Shown: positions 19,327 to 30,074, counted from the stretch's first letter. The stretch: 64,000 nucleotides of DNA from Batillaria attramentaria (GCA_018292915.2 JACVVK020000397.1:146501-210500), one strand, 5' to 3'. Notes: generated from the sequence alone by a model not told the origin. Numbers and translations: made by a program.

Positions 19327-19810
19327 TGACGAGTGGCGTTATCCCTGATCAAGCAAAGGGACGTCACTCCGTCAGCGGTCCCGCAAAAACGTCGTGAGTG
19401 GAACATCTTGGTAATGTAATGTCTTTGCTACTACTGGCTACTGCGCATTTACTAAGAAACTACTCTCCAGTTTTAGAGTGCTGTTTTCCTCCATCGCTGA
19501 TAGTAGGCGGGCGGCGACGGGACACAATCATTATTTTTGCGACTGTGCTTATCTAATACTATGACACCATTATTACACCTATTCCGATAATCAGATTACT
19601 GTTTCATTGTTAAGTTGTTTCTCTATAGAGAAACAACTTTATGAGACGGGGCAGATTTTGCTACGCGCAGCAGCAAGTTTCAGTGATACAAAACAAGACT
19701 GTGACGTTTCTCCACACAATACTTACTTTCACGCACACAGTGACGTAACGAAATCTGCGTCATAGACACCTTACGTGCACACTATGCTGCTGCGTTCTTT
19801 TTGGCGGGGA

Positions 19811-19813
<3 letters not shown>

Positions 19814-19866
<53 letters not shown>
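19814..19866. repeat. TG microsatellite
   Basis: About 26 TG dinucleotides, in otherwise unannotated host repeat sequence. Confidence 0.95.
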
Positions 19867-19868
<2 letters not shown>

Positions 19869-20846
19869 ACGGATGTAATGATGGCTATCTGCTAAACCAC
19901 CTCGCCGGATGGCTTTTTACTTTGAGATAAAATGGGCAGTCATATTCTCCAGAGCTATTTTTCACGATTTGTATCCTGCCGCATTTTGAGAACAGTTATC
20001 GCCGATTTGAAAAAATCGGTCATGTTACGATTTTTTTTCGAAAAAAATGTTCAAATGGCTTCATTTTCTGAAATTGGGAAGATCATCCAATTATACTGCC
20101 TGTTTTCGTAGCACAGCTCTGTAGCTCTGACAGGTTTTGTGTAAGAAAAATATTTCCGAGGTAGGGGTGGTTTGCATATAAGGCCAAATATCTATGAAAA
20201 GACTCCTTCAAATTACTCATCATTCCGGTATTTTTGTCACTTGTGACAACTGCACATATGACATGAACTATTGCACTATTATAGCTTTAGTATTAAGAAT
20301 AACAGAGCTTTTAGATAAACACATTTTTTTCACGTTTCTGCGAGAAGCGCCGGTCAAAAAAGTTCCAATTTTGCAATTTCGTAAGTACAATCCAATGCAC
20401 TTTAAGTCCACGTTTCCTCAGCTCTCTAGATCTTCCAGATTTTATGTCAAAATTAATTCAGTCCCGGAAGTCACAAAAGCAACAAGGAAATCACAAGATA
20501 ATAATGAAGAAGTATCATCTGTCAGACGAGCAGCGTGAGGCTGACGGCAAATGTTTGGTTCACAGACAAAATCTGCAAATATCGTCACTGCTTCCGACAT
20601 TTCATCAGCCCTCTACATCATCCAGATTTCATGTGAAAAATAATTCAGTCGGAGAAGTCACAAAGCCAATAGGGAAATCACAGGACATAAACAAGCATCC
20701 TCAGACGATCTCAGTGCTAGAGGCTGACGCCAAAAGTTTAGTTCACGGAATTGACGTCATCTCTCTCTCTCTCTGTATGACGACTTGCTTGAGGCTGACG
20801 TCAAATGTTTAGTTCACGGAACTGACGTCTCTCTCTCTCTCTCTCT
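19867..20846. repeat. Degenerate tandem repeats, no gene
   Basis: Blocks around CTCTAGATCTTCCAGATTTTATG (20,425) and CTCTACATCATCCAGATTTCATG (20,610) are related copies about 190 bases apart. GAGGCTGACG(T/G)CAAATGTTT-GTTCACGGAA recurs at about 20,538, 20,720 and 20,792. The six-frame reading shows only chance frames. Confidence 0.5.
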
Positions 20847-21024
20847 GGGGAGCCAGGGTGGCCGAATGGTAGCGCGTTGGACTTTCAATGCTTGGGCAGA
20901 GAGTTCGAATCCAGGCCGCTGGGGCCAAATATTTGTGCTGGCCTTTTTCTCGTTGCCCCGTCTTTGATATCACCCTTATGTGGTGGAAAAGAGCGTTAAA
21001 CTCCTAAACACCCACCTACCCACC
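20847..21024 (+). mobile_element. tRNA-derived SINE (family A)
   Basis: Sense copy of the SINE found several times in this window. The tRNA-like head has an A box (TGGCCGAATGGTAGCGCG) and a B box (GAGTTCGAATCC). The shared body is CCAAATATTTGTGCTGGC, then GTTGCCCCGTCTTTGATATC, TGTGGTGGAAAAG and CGTTAAAC, with a 3' tail of CACC repeats. This copy has the most differences from the others. Confidence 0.8.
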
Positions 21025-21491
21025 CTCTCCCTCTGCCTCTCTCTCTCCCTTCTTCCCACACCCGGCCCCACCCCCAGTCACGTGGCTAATCGGTCGAGGT
21101 CGTAGAGGATCTAGTGTCGTCGGTAGAACTTGGAGAGGGGAGAACCGGCAACAATAACAACAAAACAGACAAAATAAAATGAAGTTTGGAGAAACAACTT
21201 TGTAGGACGGGGCCGTTCCTCCTTGTTATTAATTTTGTACCAGTAGGCACAATTCTGCAGGCGGAGATGGGACGCGACCATTGTCACAGCTGCTGTGCTC
21301 CCCCTCCCCCCCCCCCTCACCCTCTTGTTATGGGGGGCAACCCACCCCTGCAGCGTGGCGTCTTTCTTGCCCCCAGAACTGGTGTACACTACGGAACTTT
21401 TTCCCTCATTAACTTTCCCCTCATTTCGGCACTTTATGGTCGAGGTAAAGTGTCCTCGGCAAAAGCAGCTGCTGATTTTGGGGCTTTTTTG

Positions 21492-21572
21492 TGTTGACAG
21501 TAGTATGAGTCGGGCAGGCTATGTATTTGATTTGTGAGAAGGTGGAGCAAGAATGACGAGGGCTGGTGTGTG
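21492..21572 (+). repeat. Dispersed direct repeat (copy 1; copy 2 at 26,217-26,300)
   Basis: GTTGACAGTAGTATGAGT...TTTGATTTGTGAGAAGGTGGAG is repeated on the other side of the RTE element at 26,217-26,300, each copy followed by a TG-rich tract. Function unknown. Confidence 0.6.

Positions 21573-21622
<50 letters not shown>
21573..21622. repeat. TG microsatellite
   Basis: About 25 TG dinucleotides. Confidence 0.95.
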
Positions 21623-21624
<2 letters not shown>

Positions 21625-21765
21625 AGGAAGGCCTTCAAAGGGATTTATATTGGAGAGAGCGACAAGATAAAACTGACAGACCTTCAGTCTGCAGCCCGTC
21701 CGACCATCCCCTTGTTTTCCCCCTCTCTCGCTCGCGGCACGCCATTACGTAACAGCACCTCCTAA

Positions 21766-22532
21766 AGGCCGGTGCACACTAGCGTCGGTGCTACATCGGG
21801 CGCGCCACGCGTGTCGCGCCTTGCGTGCCTCAGGAACAGTTGGGCTCTCACACGTGGAGCCTAAACGCGCGCCGCGTCAGTGCAGATCTCGCCACGAGTC
21901 AGTGCTTCTGAGTGTGCGATGGAATGCGAAATTAGGGATCTGAAACGTATCATAAACTTCAGGCTGCTTGTTCGCAGTCCGAATAGAGACTGGTGATCGA
22001 GGCCACGATAACTTGATAGAATTTAGGTACAACAAACCCGACTTTGCTGTAGAATGATATCGTAGACGATGAGATACCCGGCAGTGACAACACACGGCGA
22101 TTCAGTCAGTGTGTCTAGTTTTATTTACTCCATTTACGTAATTACCGTAGTGTGAGTCAGCGGAGAGTGACACAACAAAACGGCATACCCGTCGACTGTG
22201 ATATAAATCGAGCTGAAAATTTAGAGGTTTTCCTGTTCACGATACAGGTCGATGAGGCGAAACATTTCGTCTTCGCGCAATTCCGCCATCTTGGAAGAGA
22301 AGAGGATGGCGAGTCAGCCCTTGCTGGCTGGCTCTTCTGATTGGCTGAAGCCACGCTACACGCGCGCGTCAAGCGCGCCGAATAGAACAGTTCCTATCCT
22401 CGCGCGACAGAATTTTTCAATCGTGCTACGTCTGTCGCTTCGCGCTTCAAGGGGTTGCATACGTAGATGCGCGACAAAATTTGCTGCACGCGTGGCGCGA
22501 CAATGTCGCATGACGCCAGTGTGCAAGGGCCC
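21766..22532. mobile_element. PIF/Harbinger-like non-autonomous transposon
   Basis: The ends are inverted: left AGGCCGGTGCACACTAGCGT and right, reverse-complemented, GGGCCCTTGCACACTGGCGT. Both then share a CGCGCCACGCGTG block. TAA flanks both sides (21,763-21,765 and 22,533-22,535), the 3-bp TWA duplication of PIF/Harbinger. On the minus strand near 22,300 a short frame beginning MAELREDEMFRLIDLYREQE resembles the start of the MADF/Myb-like second gene of Harbinger elements, then stops. No transposase is present, so it is an internally deleted derivative. Confidence 0.7.
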
Positions 22533-22808
22533 TAAGTCCAGCGGCTCCCAGCCAAAAGCCGCGGACGGCAGGAGCCCGAAGAGGCACCCTTGGTCGCTGA
22601 CCCACTTTCAGATTTAAGCCAACCAGCCACCAACAGGTTTTTTTCGTCTACAGTAGTGCGCGTTTCGACGTTTGGGAAAAAGACGTTTGTCCCCCCCCCC
22701 CCCCCCAACCAGAGGAGACATCCCAAGTATTCCCAACCTAGGGAAGGGTAGGAGTCTACTATTCTGTCTGCAACGGTGCCGATAATTATGTCGCTTTGGT
22801 GTGCCATT

Positions 22809-25800
22809 CCCTACATGGTCCACCCCTTGTCGTGGGGTAGTGGCTTGTGTACCTCAATGACCCAGAGAACTATGCCAGCAGGAGCACATGCTCCTGGCAG
22901 GGTCACCCAAGCTGGACAGGTCGAAGGGTAGAGGTCAGACGAATGTGGACCACCTCTCCAAGAGGCTAAACGGGTTTGCGTAGGGTTAACAGCCCTACCT
23001 GTAAAAAACACTAAGTTACAAAAGCATCGACAGCAACAAACCGAGACATTCACCTGGGCGAGGAAGGGTCTCCATCCCGGAGACCTATGACGCATTGCAG
23101 TGAAAGCCGAAAGGAAGCTGCAAGGCCGACCCCCCTTCTAACACCCAGGACAACAACGAGAGTAGCCACATGGAACATCAGGACAATGTATGAAGTAGGA
23201 AGGACCATACAAGTAGCAAGAGAGATGAAGAACTACAAGATAGGAGTACTGGGACTGAGTGAGACAAGGTGGCTACAGACAGGACAGCTGAGATTTTCAT
23301 CGGGAGAGCAATTGCTGTACTCTGGACACACAGAGGATGGAGCCCCCCACACTGAGGGCGTGGCCCTGATGCTGGCACCGGAGGCACAGCGGGCACTCAT
23401 CGGCTGGGAACCTGTCAACTCCCGCATCATCACAGCCAAATTCATCACCAAGAAAAAAGACATCAAGCTGAACATCATCCAGTGCTACGCTCCCACCAAT
23501 GATGCGGAAGAGGAGAAAAAAGATGACTTCTACCAACAACTGCAGACAGTGATAGATAGAGGAGGAGCCAAGGACATGACCATACTGATGGGAGACTTCA
23601 ACGCCAAGATTGGATCAGACAACACAGGCTACGAGGACACCATGGGAACACACGGACTGGGACAGATGAACGAAAATGGCGAGCGCTTTGCAAACTTTTG
23701 TGCCCTGAACCAGCTAGTGATAGGAGGCAGCATCTTCCCACACAAGCGCATCCACAAGGCCACATGGAGATCGCCAGACCATGTCACGGAGAACCAGATT
23801 GATCACATCTGCATCAGCCGGAAGTTCAGGAGATCGTGGCGGGATGTGCGCGTGATGAGGGGTGCCGATGTATCATCAGACCACCACCTTCTTGCAACAA
23901 CATTGAGACTTCGGCTTAAGAGGCACACCAACGCCAACAGCACACGGACCAGGTACAACGTTGGACTTCTCAGGAACACAGACACACAAGCAGCATTCCG
24001 GATCAGCCTTTCCAACAGGTTCCGGCCACTGCAAGACCTGATAGAAGACAGTGAAATGGACATCGAGACACACTGGGAACACAGCAAGAAACTTTGGCAC
24101 GACACATGCGAAGAGGTCCTTGGCAAGAGAAAGACCCAACATAAGGAATGGATCTCTGCTGATACCATCCAGAAGCTGGAAGTTAGGAAAGAGAAGAAAA
24201 CTGCACTGAACACAAGCCGAACAAGAAGAGCTAAGGCAAAGGCACAAGAGGAATACACAGCAGCTGACAGAGAAGTGAAGAGGAGCACCAGGAAGGACAA
24301 GAGGGACTACATCGACAACCTGGCCAGTCAAGCAGAGGAAGCAGCCCGACAAGGGAATCTAAAAGACCTGTACCAGGTGACCAAGAAGCTCGCGGGCAAA
24401 TTTCAGCAGACAGACAAACCAGTGAAGGACAAGAACGGGCACCCACTGACAACAACTGAGGAACAGCTGAAGCGATGGGCAGAACACTTCAGGGAGCTGT
24501 TAAATCGCCCCATCCCTGAAACACCACCAGACATCCCACCAGCAGAGACAGAACTACCCATCAACTGCGACAAGCCCTCTAAGGCGGAGATCAGGAAAGC
24601 CATCATGACACTGAGAAATGGGAAAGCTGCAGGGCCGGACGAGATACCAGCAGAAGCCATCAAAGCAGACACAGAGACAGCCGTCAACATGCTGCACAGC
24701 CTATTCAGCAAGATCTGGGAGAAGGAAGAGGTGCCAGCCCAGTGGAAAGAAGGGATCGTCATCAAGCTGCCAAAGAAAGGGGACCTCAGGGACTGCAGCA
24801 ACTACCGAGGGATCATGCTCCTGTCAGTGCCAGGCAAGGTTCTCAACAGAATTCTACTGGAGAGGATGAGGGAGGCAGTCGACCCCATGCTCCGAGACCA
24901 GCAGGCGGGCTTTCGCAGGAACAGGTCCTGCGCTGACCAGATTGCCAGCCTACGCATCATTGTGGAGCAGTCACTGGAGTGGAACTCCCCTCTCTACATC
25001 AACTTCATAGACTACGAGAAGGCTTTTGACAGTGTAGACAGAGAGGCACTGTGGAAGCTGCTAAGGCACTATGGAGTTCCCGGGAAGATCATCTCCCTGA
25101 TCCAGTGCACCTACCAAGACATGAGCTGCAGGATTGCCCATGCTGGCCAGTTGTCAGAAAGCTTCGAGGTGAAGACCGGAGTCCGCCAGGGATGCCTGTT
25201 GTCCCCGTTCCTCTTCCTCCTGGTCATCGACTGGATCATGAAGACCACTACAGCAGGCAGGAAAAACGGGATACAGTGGACACTCTGGACGCAGCTGGAT
25301 GACCTCGACTTCGCGGACGACCTGGCGCTCCTGTCTCACAGCCACAGCCAGATGCAGGACAAGACTACGCGCCTGGAAGCCACATCAGCCGGAACAGGGC
25401 TCAAGATCAACAGGAAGAAAACCGAGCTGATGAAGATCAACACCACTGCCAACACACCAGTCACAGTCGGTGGAGAGCCCATCAGGGAGGTGGAGTCTTT
25501 TGTTTACCTGGGGAGTGTGGTTGATGGACAGGGAGGCACAGACCGAGACGTCACAGCCAGAATCGGCAAGGCAAGGGCAGCAATGGTCATGCTGAAGAAC
25601 GTCTGGGCATCCAAAGTTGTCAGCATAAGAACCAAACTACGCATCTTCAACTCCAACGTGAAGTCAGTTCTGCTCTACGGATGCGAAACATGGAGGACAA
25701 CGAAGACGATGCAGCAGAAGATCCAGACATTTCTCAACACCTGTCTGAGGCGCATCTTCAACATCCAATGGCCAGAGAAGATCCGGAATGAAGAGCTGTG

Positions 25801-26102
25801 GGAGCGAGCGGGGCAGGAACCAGTGGCCAAGCAGATCCTGCGGAGGAAGTGGGGCTGGATTGGACACACCCTCAGGAAGCCAGCATCCAGCACCACACGC
25901 CAAGCCCTGACATGGAACCCGCAGGGGAAAAGGAAGAGAGGCCGGCCTCGCAACAGCTGGAGGCGGGACACTGAGGCAGAGCTATGTAAGCAGGGTACCA
26001 ACTGGACTGGAGTGGCAAAACTAGCCCAGAACAGAGTGCGATGGCGAAGGGTTGTCGATGGCCTATGCTCCACGTGGAGCCAAGGGCCTAAGTAAGTAAG
26101 TA
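22809..26102 (+). mobile_element. Full-length RTE-like non-LTR retrotransposon
   Basis: The element is 3,294 bp and begins CCCTACATGGTCCACCCCTT. It has a 278-base 5' leader and one 1,002-codon ORF, and ends almost at the stop codon with a TAAG-repeat tail (CCTAAGTAAGTAAGTA). The 11-bp direct repeat GGTGTGCCATT flanks it at 22,798-22,808 and 26,103-26,113. A single ORF, very short 3' UTR and simple-repeat tail fit the RTE clade. The clean ORF and intact duplication indicate a recent insertion. An internally deleted relative lies at 56,251-57,559. Confidence 0.88.
23087..26095 (+). CDS. Endonuclease-reverse transcriptase of the RTE-like element
   Basis: A 1,002-residue polyprotein. An apurinic-like (EEP) endonuclease occupies about residues 25-280, with VATWNIRTM, GLSETRW, GDFNAKIG and SSDHHLL motifs for metal binding and catalysis. 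A coiled, basic linker (about 330-460) follows. The reverse transcriptase spans about residues 500-780, with NGKAAGPDEIPAE, YRGIMLLSVPGKVLNRIL, DYEKAFDSVDR, GVRQGCLLSPFLF and the catalytic FADDLALLSH near residue 741. The C-terminal region includes VKSVLLYGCETWR and RRKWGWIGHTLR, typical of this family. It would nick target DNA and copy its RNA in place. There are no stops or frameshifts, and no separate ORF1 exists, as is usual in RTE. Confidence 0.92.
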   Translation: MTHCSESRKEAARPTPLLTPRTTTRVATWNIRTMYEVGRTIQVAREMKNYKIGVLGLSETRWLQTGQLRFSSGEQLLYSGHTEDGAPHTEGVALMLAPEAQRALIGWEPVNSRIITAKFITKKKDIKLNIIQCYAPTNDAEEEKKDDFYQQLQTVIDRGGAKDMTILMGDFNAKIGSDNTGYEDTMGTHGLGQMNENGERFANFCALNQLVIGGSIFPHKRIHKATWRSPDHVTENQIDHICISRKFRRSWRDVRVMRGADVSSDHHLLATTLRLRLKRHTNANSTRTRYNVGLLRNTDTQAAFRISLSNRFRPLQDLIEDSEMDIETHWEHSKKLWHDTCEEVLGKRKTQHKEWISADTIQKLEVRKEKKTALNTSRTRRAKAKAQEEYTAADREVKRSTRKDKRDYIDNLASQAEEAARQGNLKDLYQVTKKLAGKFQQTDKPVKDKNGHPLTTTEEQLKRWAEHFRELLNRPIPETPPDIPPAETELPINCDKPSKAEIRKAIMTLRNGKAAGPDEIPAEAIKADTETAVNMLHSLFSKIWEKEEVPAQWKEGIVIKLPKKGDLRDCSNYRGIMLLSVPGKVLNRILLERMREAVDPMLRDQQAGFRRNRSCADQIASLRIIVEQSLEWNSPLYINFIDYEKAFDSVDREALWKLLRHYGVPGKIISLIQCTYQDMSCRIAHAGQLSESFEVKTGVRQGCLLSPFLFLLVIDWIMKTTTAGRKNGIQWTLWTQLDDLDFADDLALLSHSHSQMQDKTTRLEATSAGTGLKINRKKTELMKINTTANTPVTVGGEPIREVESFVYLGSVVDGQGGTDRDVTARIGKARAAMVMLKNVWASKVVSIRTKLRIFNSNVKSVLLYGCETWRTTKTMQQKIQTFLNTCLRRIFNIQWPEKIRNEELWERAGQEPVAKQILRRKWGWIGHTLRKPASSTTRQALTWNPQGKRKRGRPRNSWRRDTEAELCKQGTNWTGVAKLAQNRVRWRRVVDGLCSTWSQGPK

Positions 26103-26459
26103 GGTGTGCCATTATCTCTCATGTACTTTTCTCTCGACAGATCTCTTCCCTCAAGGCCTACCACAAGTTCACAGGAACCAGCGGCTATTACATACCCTCG
26201 CGTCTATCTGTCCATGTTGACAGTAGTATGAGTGGGTGGCATGCTATGTGTTTGATTTGTGAGAAGGTGGAGGAAGACTGACGAGGCCGGGGTGATGTGT
26301 GATGTCAGTGTCTGTGTGTGTGTGTGATTATTATGTGTTGCAGGTCGAAGAGGGCACGGTCCGGACTTTAAAGGGATTAATGATCTTGGCTAAATGTATA
26401 TTATATAACAATTAAGAGAATAGTATAAAAATTAAATAATAAATTAATGTGAATATGAC

Positions 26460-26464
<5 letters not shown>

Positions 26465-26502
<38 letters not shown>
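26465..26502. repeat. TG microsatellite
   Basis: About 19 TG dinucleotides; TTTG/AAAC-repeat sequence continues to about 26,865. Confidence 0.9.
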
Positions 26503-26504
<2 letters not shown>

Positions 26505-26879
26505 CATTACGCTGTACAGTTTTCCACACGTGTTAATGTTCTCCGAGTGCATTCTGTTTCATTAAAGCTCCTTTTGCTGCTGCCAATGTACATGTATTAT
26601 TTTTTCTCTTTTCTGTTTGCGCGTTTCGCATATTTTTCTTTAATATCAATGTTTTGTTCGTGTTTGTTTGTTTGTATGTATGTGTTTTCGGGTGTTGATT
26701 GGTTCGGTTTGGTTTGTGAACAAAACCATTCAATATCCGAACAAACAAACAAACTAACAAACACACACACAAATAAACAACGCACGAATCAAACCAATTA
26801 ACACATGAACAAACATACAAACAAATAACACACAGACAAATCCAGTCCGATCAAACAAACAAACAACGCACCCAAAGCC

Positions 26880-27209
26880 TTCCGCCTCATCAGCGATAAG
26901 ACAGACGTCGGATGTTGGTCTGGCCGTCAGCGTCGCCACTAGTCTGTCCACAGCTCCGTCCTGCATCAGGTTGTCATGAAGGTGGACACGACTGGCCGCT
27001 TGTTCTCCCAGTATCAGTCGGGCCGTCTCCTCCAGCTGCTGTTTGATCAGGTGGGCGGCGGCAAGGCTGTTTATATACCAGCTGAGGATGTCCACGTTCC
27101 CGTTTTGCCGCAGCCACTCCAGGGCCATAATTACTGCAGTGAGTGTTTTGCCTGTCCCTGGCGGTCCGGCCAGATAGGCAAGGTCAGGCGCCTGGCTGAT
27201 CAGGTCCAC
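26880..27209 (-). CDS. Host gene exon: SF1-type helicase/ATPase N-terminal part
   Basis: This is the last visible exon of the minus-strand gene that begins at 31,759. It starts after TTTAATCAG at 27,209 in phase 0 and encodes LAYLAGPPGTGKTLTAVIMA (Walker A, helicase motif I) and, about 80 residues on, DVCLIADEAE (Walker B, motif II). The pairing and spacing suit superfamily 1 or related RNA/DNA helicases. A GTGCGT donor near 26,877 is weak. Helicase motifs III-VI are not found further left in the window, so the gene is either truncated by rearrangement or has very distant exons. Confidence 0.7.
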
Positions 27210-27507
27210 CTGATTAAACATAAAGGATGGAGAAAATGTCACGTGACAATTATGTCTGTTATAATAAATTTCAGAGTGTGTACACTGAGGGGATTCTAGT
27301 TATTAGACTTGTTTCTTAATAATAATGAATCACATAGCGCGCATACTCCCGCATTATATGGGGGGCATGGGGTATAGAGTCACACAGCCGGTAATATACA
27401 GTAAAGAAACACCTGATGGAAATAAAAAGACGATGTTGATAACGGGAAATACAGACTACTTCTGCGCTTTATAAGTGAACACTGGATAAGACTGGATAGA
27501 TTTTTAC

Positions 27508-27646
27508 CTGCTGCGGATAAAGAGCGACTATAGACATCCTGTCGGCGACATGGGAGACGAACTGTCCGGCAGAACGTAAGTCTGTCACGTGTAACCGGGG
27601 CTCGGTCTTACAGAAGATCCTCACTACAGTCGCCGGACCCGCAAAT
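27508..27646 (-). CDS. Host gene exon, fourth visible
   Basis: This 139-base exon has an acceptor TTATTGACAG and a donor CAGCAG|GTAAAA. Its first base completes an Arg codon begun in the preceding exon, and it ends in phase 0, matching its neighbours exactly. It encodes FAGPATVVRIFCKTEPRLHV and a following QFVSHVADRMSIVALYPQQ. No domain is recognised; it links the nuclease-like part to the helicase. Confidence 0.65.
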
Positions 27647-27779
27647 CTGTCAATAAATCCATGGTATGGTATGACACAGGAGAGAACAGGAAAGCCTGAT
27701 GTGTGAAATAATCTCAAACTATCACACTTAATTTTGTGTTACAATTTCCACCGCTGTATGGGAAAAAAAGTGTGTGAAC

Positions 27780-27890
27780 CTCTCTCTCTCTCTCTCTCTC
27801 TCCCCCCTCTCTCTCTCCTTATGTGGTGGAAAAGGACGTTAAACTCCGAAACACCCACCCACCCTCTCTCTCTCTCTCTCTGTCCCTCTC
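27780..27890. repeat. CT microsatellite with SINE family A tail fragment
   Basis: CT tracts surround a plus-strand fragment CTTATGTGGTGGAAAAGGAC GTTAAACTCC (about 27,818-27,866), which is the 3' end of the tRNA-derived SINE. It lies in an intron of the helicase gene. Confidence 0.6.
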
Positions 27891-28131
27891 CTACAGGCTT
27901 ACGTTCGTTTCAGTTAAAGAAAGCAAAATAACATGAATGACAGAAGAGCAAAATATGATGACATCGTTCCCTACACAAACAGCCATGACATCCAAACGTT
28001 TATCAAAAGCCAACTGGTGCAAGAAATTAGGCCCAAACCATTAGAAACACTTCAGTAATATGGAAACACATCATCAGGCATAGCTCGACGAATGACGTAC
28101 TGATTTCCATTCACAGTGAGTTGGATCCTAC

Positions 28132-28337
28132 CTGGCCACAAGGTCCTCATACACGTCATCCGTCATGGCGGGGTCCGGCCCGGCCCCTGCTACACACCGT
28201 GTCCACCAACTGCACAGACTTCTCATGACGTCATCAGTGACGTGGTGTGGCGTGCCAGCGTCCGACATGTTGTCAGAACACAAACAGTAGTCCACAGGGT
28301 CGGCAGTTAGTGGAATATCCAGCTCTCTACACAGGGC
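28132..28337 (-). CDS. Host gene exon, third visible
   Basis: This 206-base exon has acceptor CTACTACAG and donor GGCCAG|GTAGGA. It starts in phase 0 and ends two bases into a codon, as the next exon requires. It encodes ALCRELDIPLTADPVDYCLC, a DDVMRSLCSWWTRC segment and MTDDVYEDLVA. No known domain is recognised. Phase agreement with both neighbours strongly supports one gene. Confidence 0.65.
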
Positions 28338-28668
28338 CTGTAGTAGACACAATTAAATTTATTCAAACATGCAGGTCAGTTGAAAACTTAAAACAAAGAG
28401 AGACAAAACACGAAATAAATCATGGCTATTGAAAATGCAACCCCTTTCTACTGCCTTTATCGTTAATTCCATTTTACAAACCTCCAGAAGGATTTGGAAA
28501 TGGAACATTTTGATGGACATTTCAACCTACTCCAAGCCAATATTTTTACACTCGAATGTGACTTTGCTCCAACAAGCTTTCATCTTATCAATCTCCATGC
28601 TTTCACGCTATTTCTGCGTACAACAAACACTAGATGAACAGTTACTAGTGAACTGTTACTGCTACGAA

Positions 28669-28670
<2 letters not shown>

Positions 28671-28716
<46 letters not shown>

Positions 28717-28885
28717 GGGGAGGAGGGGAGGGGGGAGGAGAGATGATGATGAAAAGTTTCTTTATTCAGGATAGAGCATTTAGGCATTGCTGCCTGTCTG
28801 ACATGCTGTCCTGCTATTCTACATTAAAGGGTATTGAGAAAAAAAAATCAAAACAAAGACAGAGAGAGAGAGAGAGAGAGAGTCA
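28671..28885. repeat. CA and GA microsatellites in an intron
   Basis: CA tract at 28,671-28,715, GGGGAGG tract after it, and GA tract at 28,860-28,882. Confidence 0.9.
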
Positions 28886-28894
28886 TCAACTCAC

Positions 28895-29617
28895 ATCTCT
28901 AGTGAGCGGATCTTGAGTCAATACTGCCCGCAGTGTGGCGCTGGAAACAGAAGGCAACATTAACGTCGCACGCACTCTCGGACGCTGCGGCAGGTCACTT
29001 GTCACGTGACTCAAAACGGCACGTGCCTTTGCCAACTGGCCAGGTTTCTGTTTTTTCGGCTTTTTCTGTCCTGGTTTCTTAAAGTTCAGGGTCTTCCTCA
29101 GTTTAGCGAGCACTTCATCTTGTAGCTGCTGCTGAGTCAATCCCCGTTTTGTAGCGGTGGCCCCGACAGACTTGATCTCACCTGCCAGTAGGCCGTACTG
29201 TCTATGTATAATGAGGACATCAAAGTCTCCAGCATCCAGTTGCTTCTTCTTCAAGTCCACGGGTCGCGGTAATGAGGATGAGGCGGCGGCATAACACGGG
29301 TCGTCGAGATAATCGCCGAAACCCATCTGGGACAAGACGAACATGACGTCACGCTGAGAGTGGCTCATGGCCTGGAGACAATGGAGGACGTGTTGCTGCG
29401 CCCTGTCATCCCGTACATCGCTCGTGGACAACACGTTACTGGCGCCCGCGGGACGTTCATCTTGTGCTGACTGTGGGACGTTGACGTCCAGCCCAGCTAC
29501 CACCTGTGTCTCGTGCTGCACGCGGTGCATGTAGACGTGCGGCAGGAAGTGTGTCCGCTGTAACAGGTCTGGATACCACTGTCTCACACACTGCCGCCAT
29601 GACATCGGAACCTGTGT
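28895..29617 (-). CDS. Host gene exon: PD-(D/E)XK (NERD-like) nuclease segment
   Basis: A 723-base exon in phase 0 at both ends (acceptor TTTTTGTAG, donor GAT|GTGAGT). It encodes 241 residues. The central part DAGDFDVLIIHRQYGLLAGE is followed at once by IKSVGA, giving a D-(x13)-E-x-K arrangement like the catalytic core of PD-(D/E)XK and NERD nucleases. A Gln-rich helix (KRGLTQQQLQDEVLAKL), where this fold often has a conserved Q/helix, and a Lys/Gln-rich linker follow. The upstream part (SWRQCVRQWYPDLL) is unassigned. The nuclease call rests on the motif only. Confidence 0.6.
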
Positions 29618-30074
29618 CTACAAAAAGAGAAATAAATAATTACATGAAGTCAGCAGGTTCTGTTGCACATTTTTACCAGATTACAGTACGTGAGTAGTTC
29701 AGTTGCTTTGATTCAATGCACGACCATGTCTTCCACAGACAGAAAACTTCCCAGGTCGGATGATTTCTCTGAAGATTCACGGAAAATGAAAGCAATGCAT
29801 ATTTTATAATTTTCCTCTACACTTGTAAGAAGGGAACATCATAATATTATTCTGAATCACGCGTACATCACAAGAGTTTAGTACGAAAGTCGAAACAGGT
29901 AATTCTTGTCATTTCAAACGTGTGTGTCCGTTTTCAGCCATTTTTTGATAGGCCACCTTTTATACTACATGAACTTTGTCAGGAGACAGACAGATACATG
30001 TGTAGGGAATACATATCACCTGCCTTTAGTTTAAGCGGACTGTTGCCATGGTAACTAAGCCAACTTATGTTGTG

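Larger units (their letters stand above)
900..19427 (-). mobile_element. P-superfamily (THAP9-like) DNA transposon, interrupted by a Polinton
   Basis: The outer ends are inverted: the left end starts CAAAGACATTACATTACCAA and the right end is its reverse complement, with similarity continuing through a CCACTCAC stretch. Subterminal blocks (GTCCCTTTG...CAGGGATAACGC) are also inverted. Flanking bases CTACTAC at 893-899 and 19,428-19,434 form a candidate 7-bp target duplication, though it lies in low-complexity ACT repeats and P elements usually give 8 bp. Minus-strand remnants of a THAP zinc finger (19,198-19,326) and a transposase middle region (about 1,550-2,120) support the family. Without the Polinton insert the element is about 2.1 kb, too short for a complete transposase. 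Confidence 0.7.

Noticed and set aside
23803..24352. Minus-strand frames of 165 and 158 codons
   Set aside because: They are shadows of the RTE reverse transcriptase ORF, which carries all catalytic motifs.
26140..26300. Possible plus-strand exon (SLKAYHKFTGTSGYYIPS) after a CTCTCGACAG acceptor
   Set aside because: It is a single short frame with no partner exons or domain, and part of it lies in a dispersed repeat.
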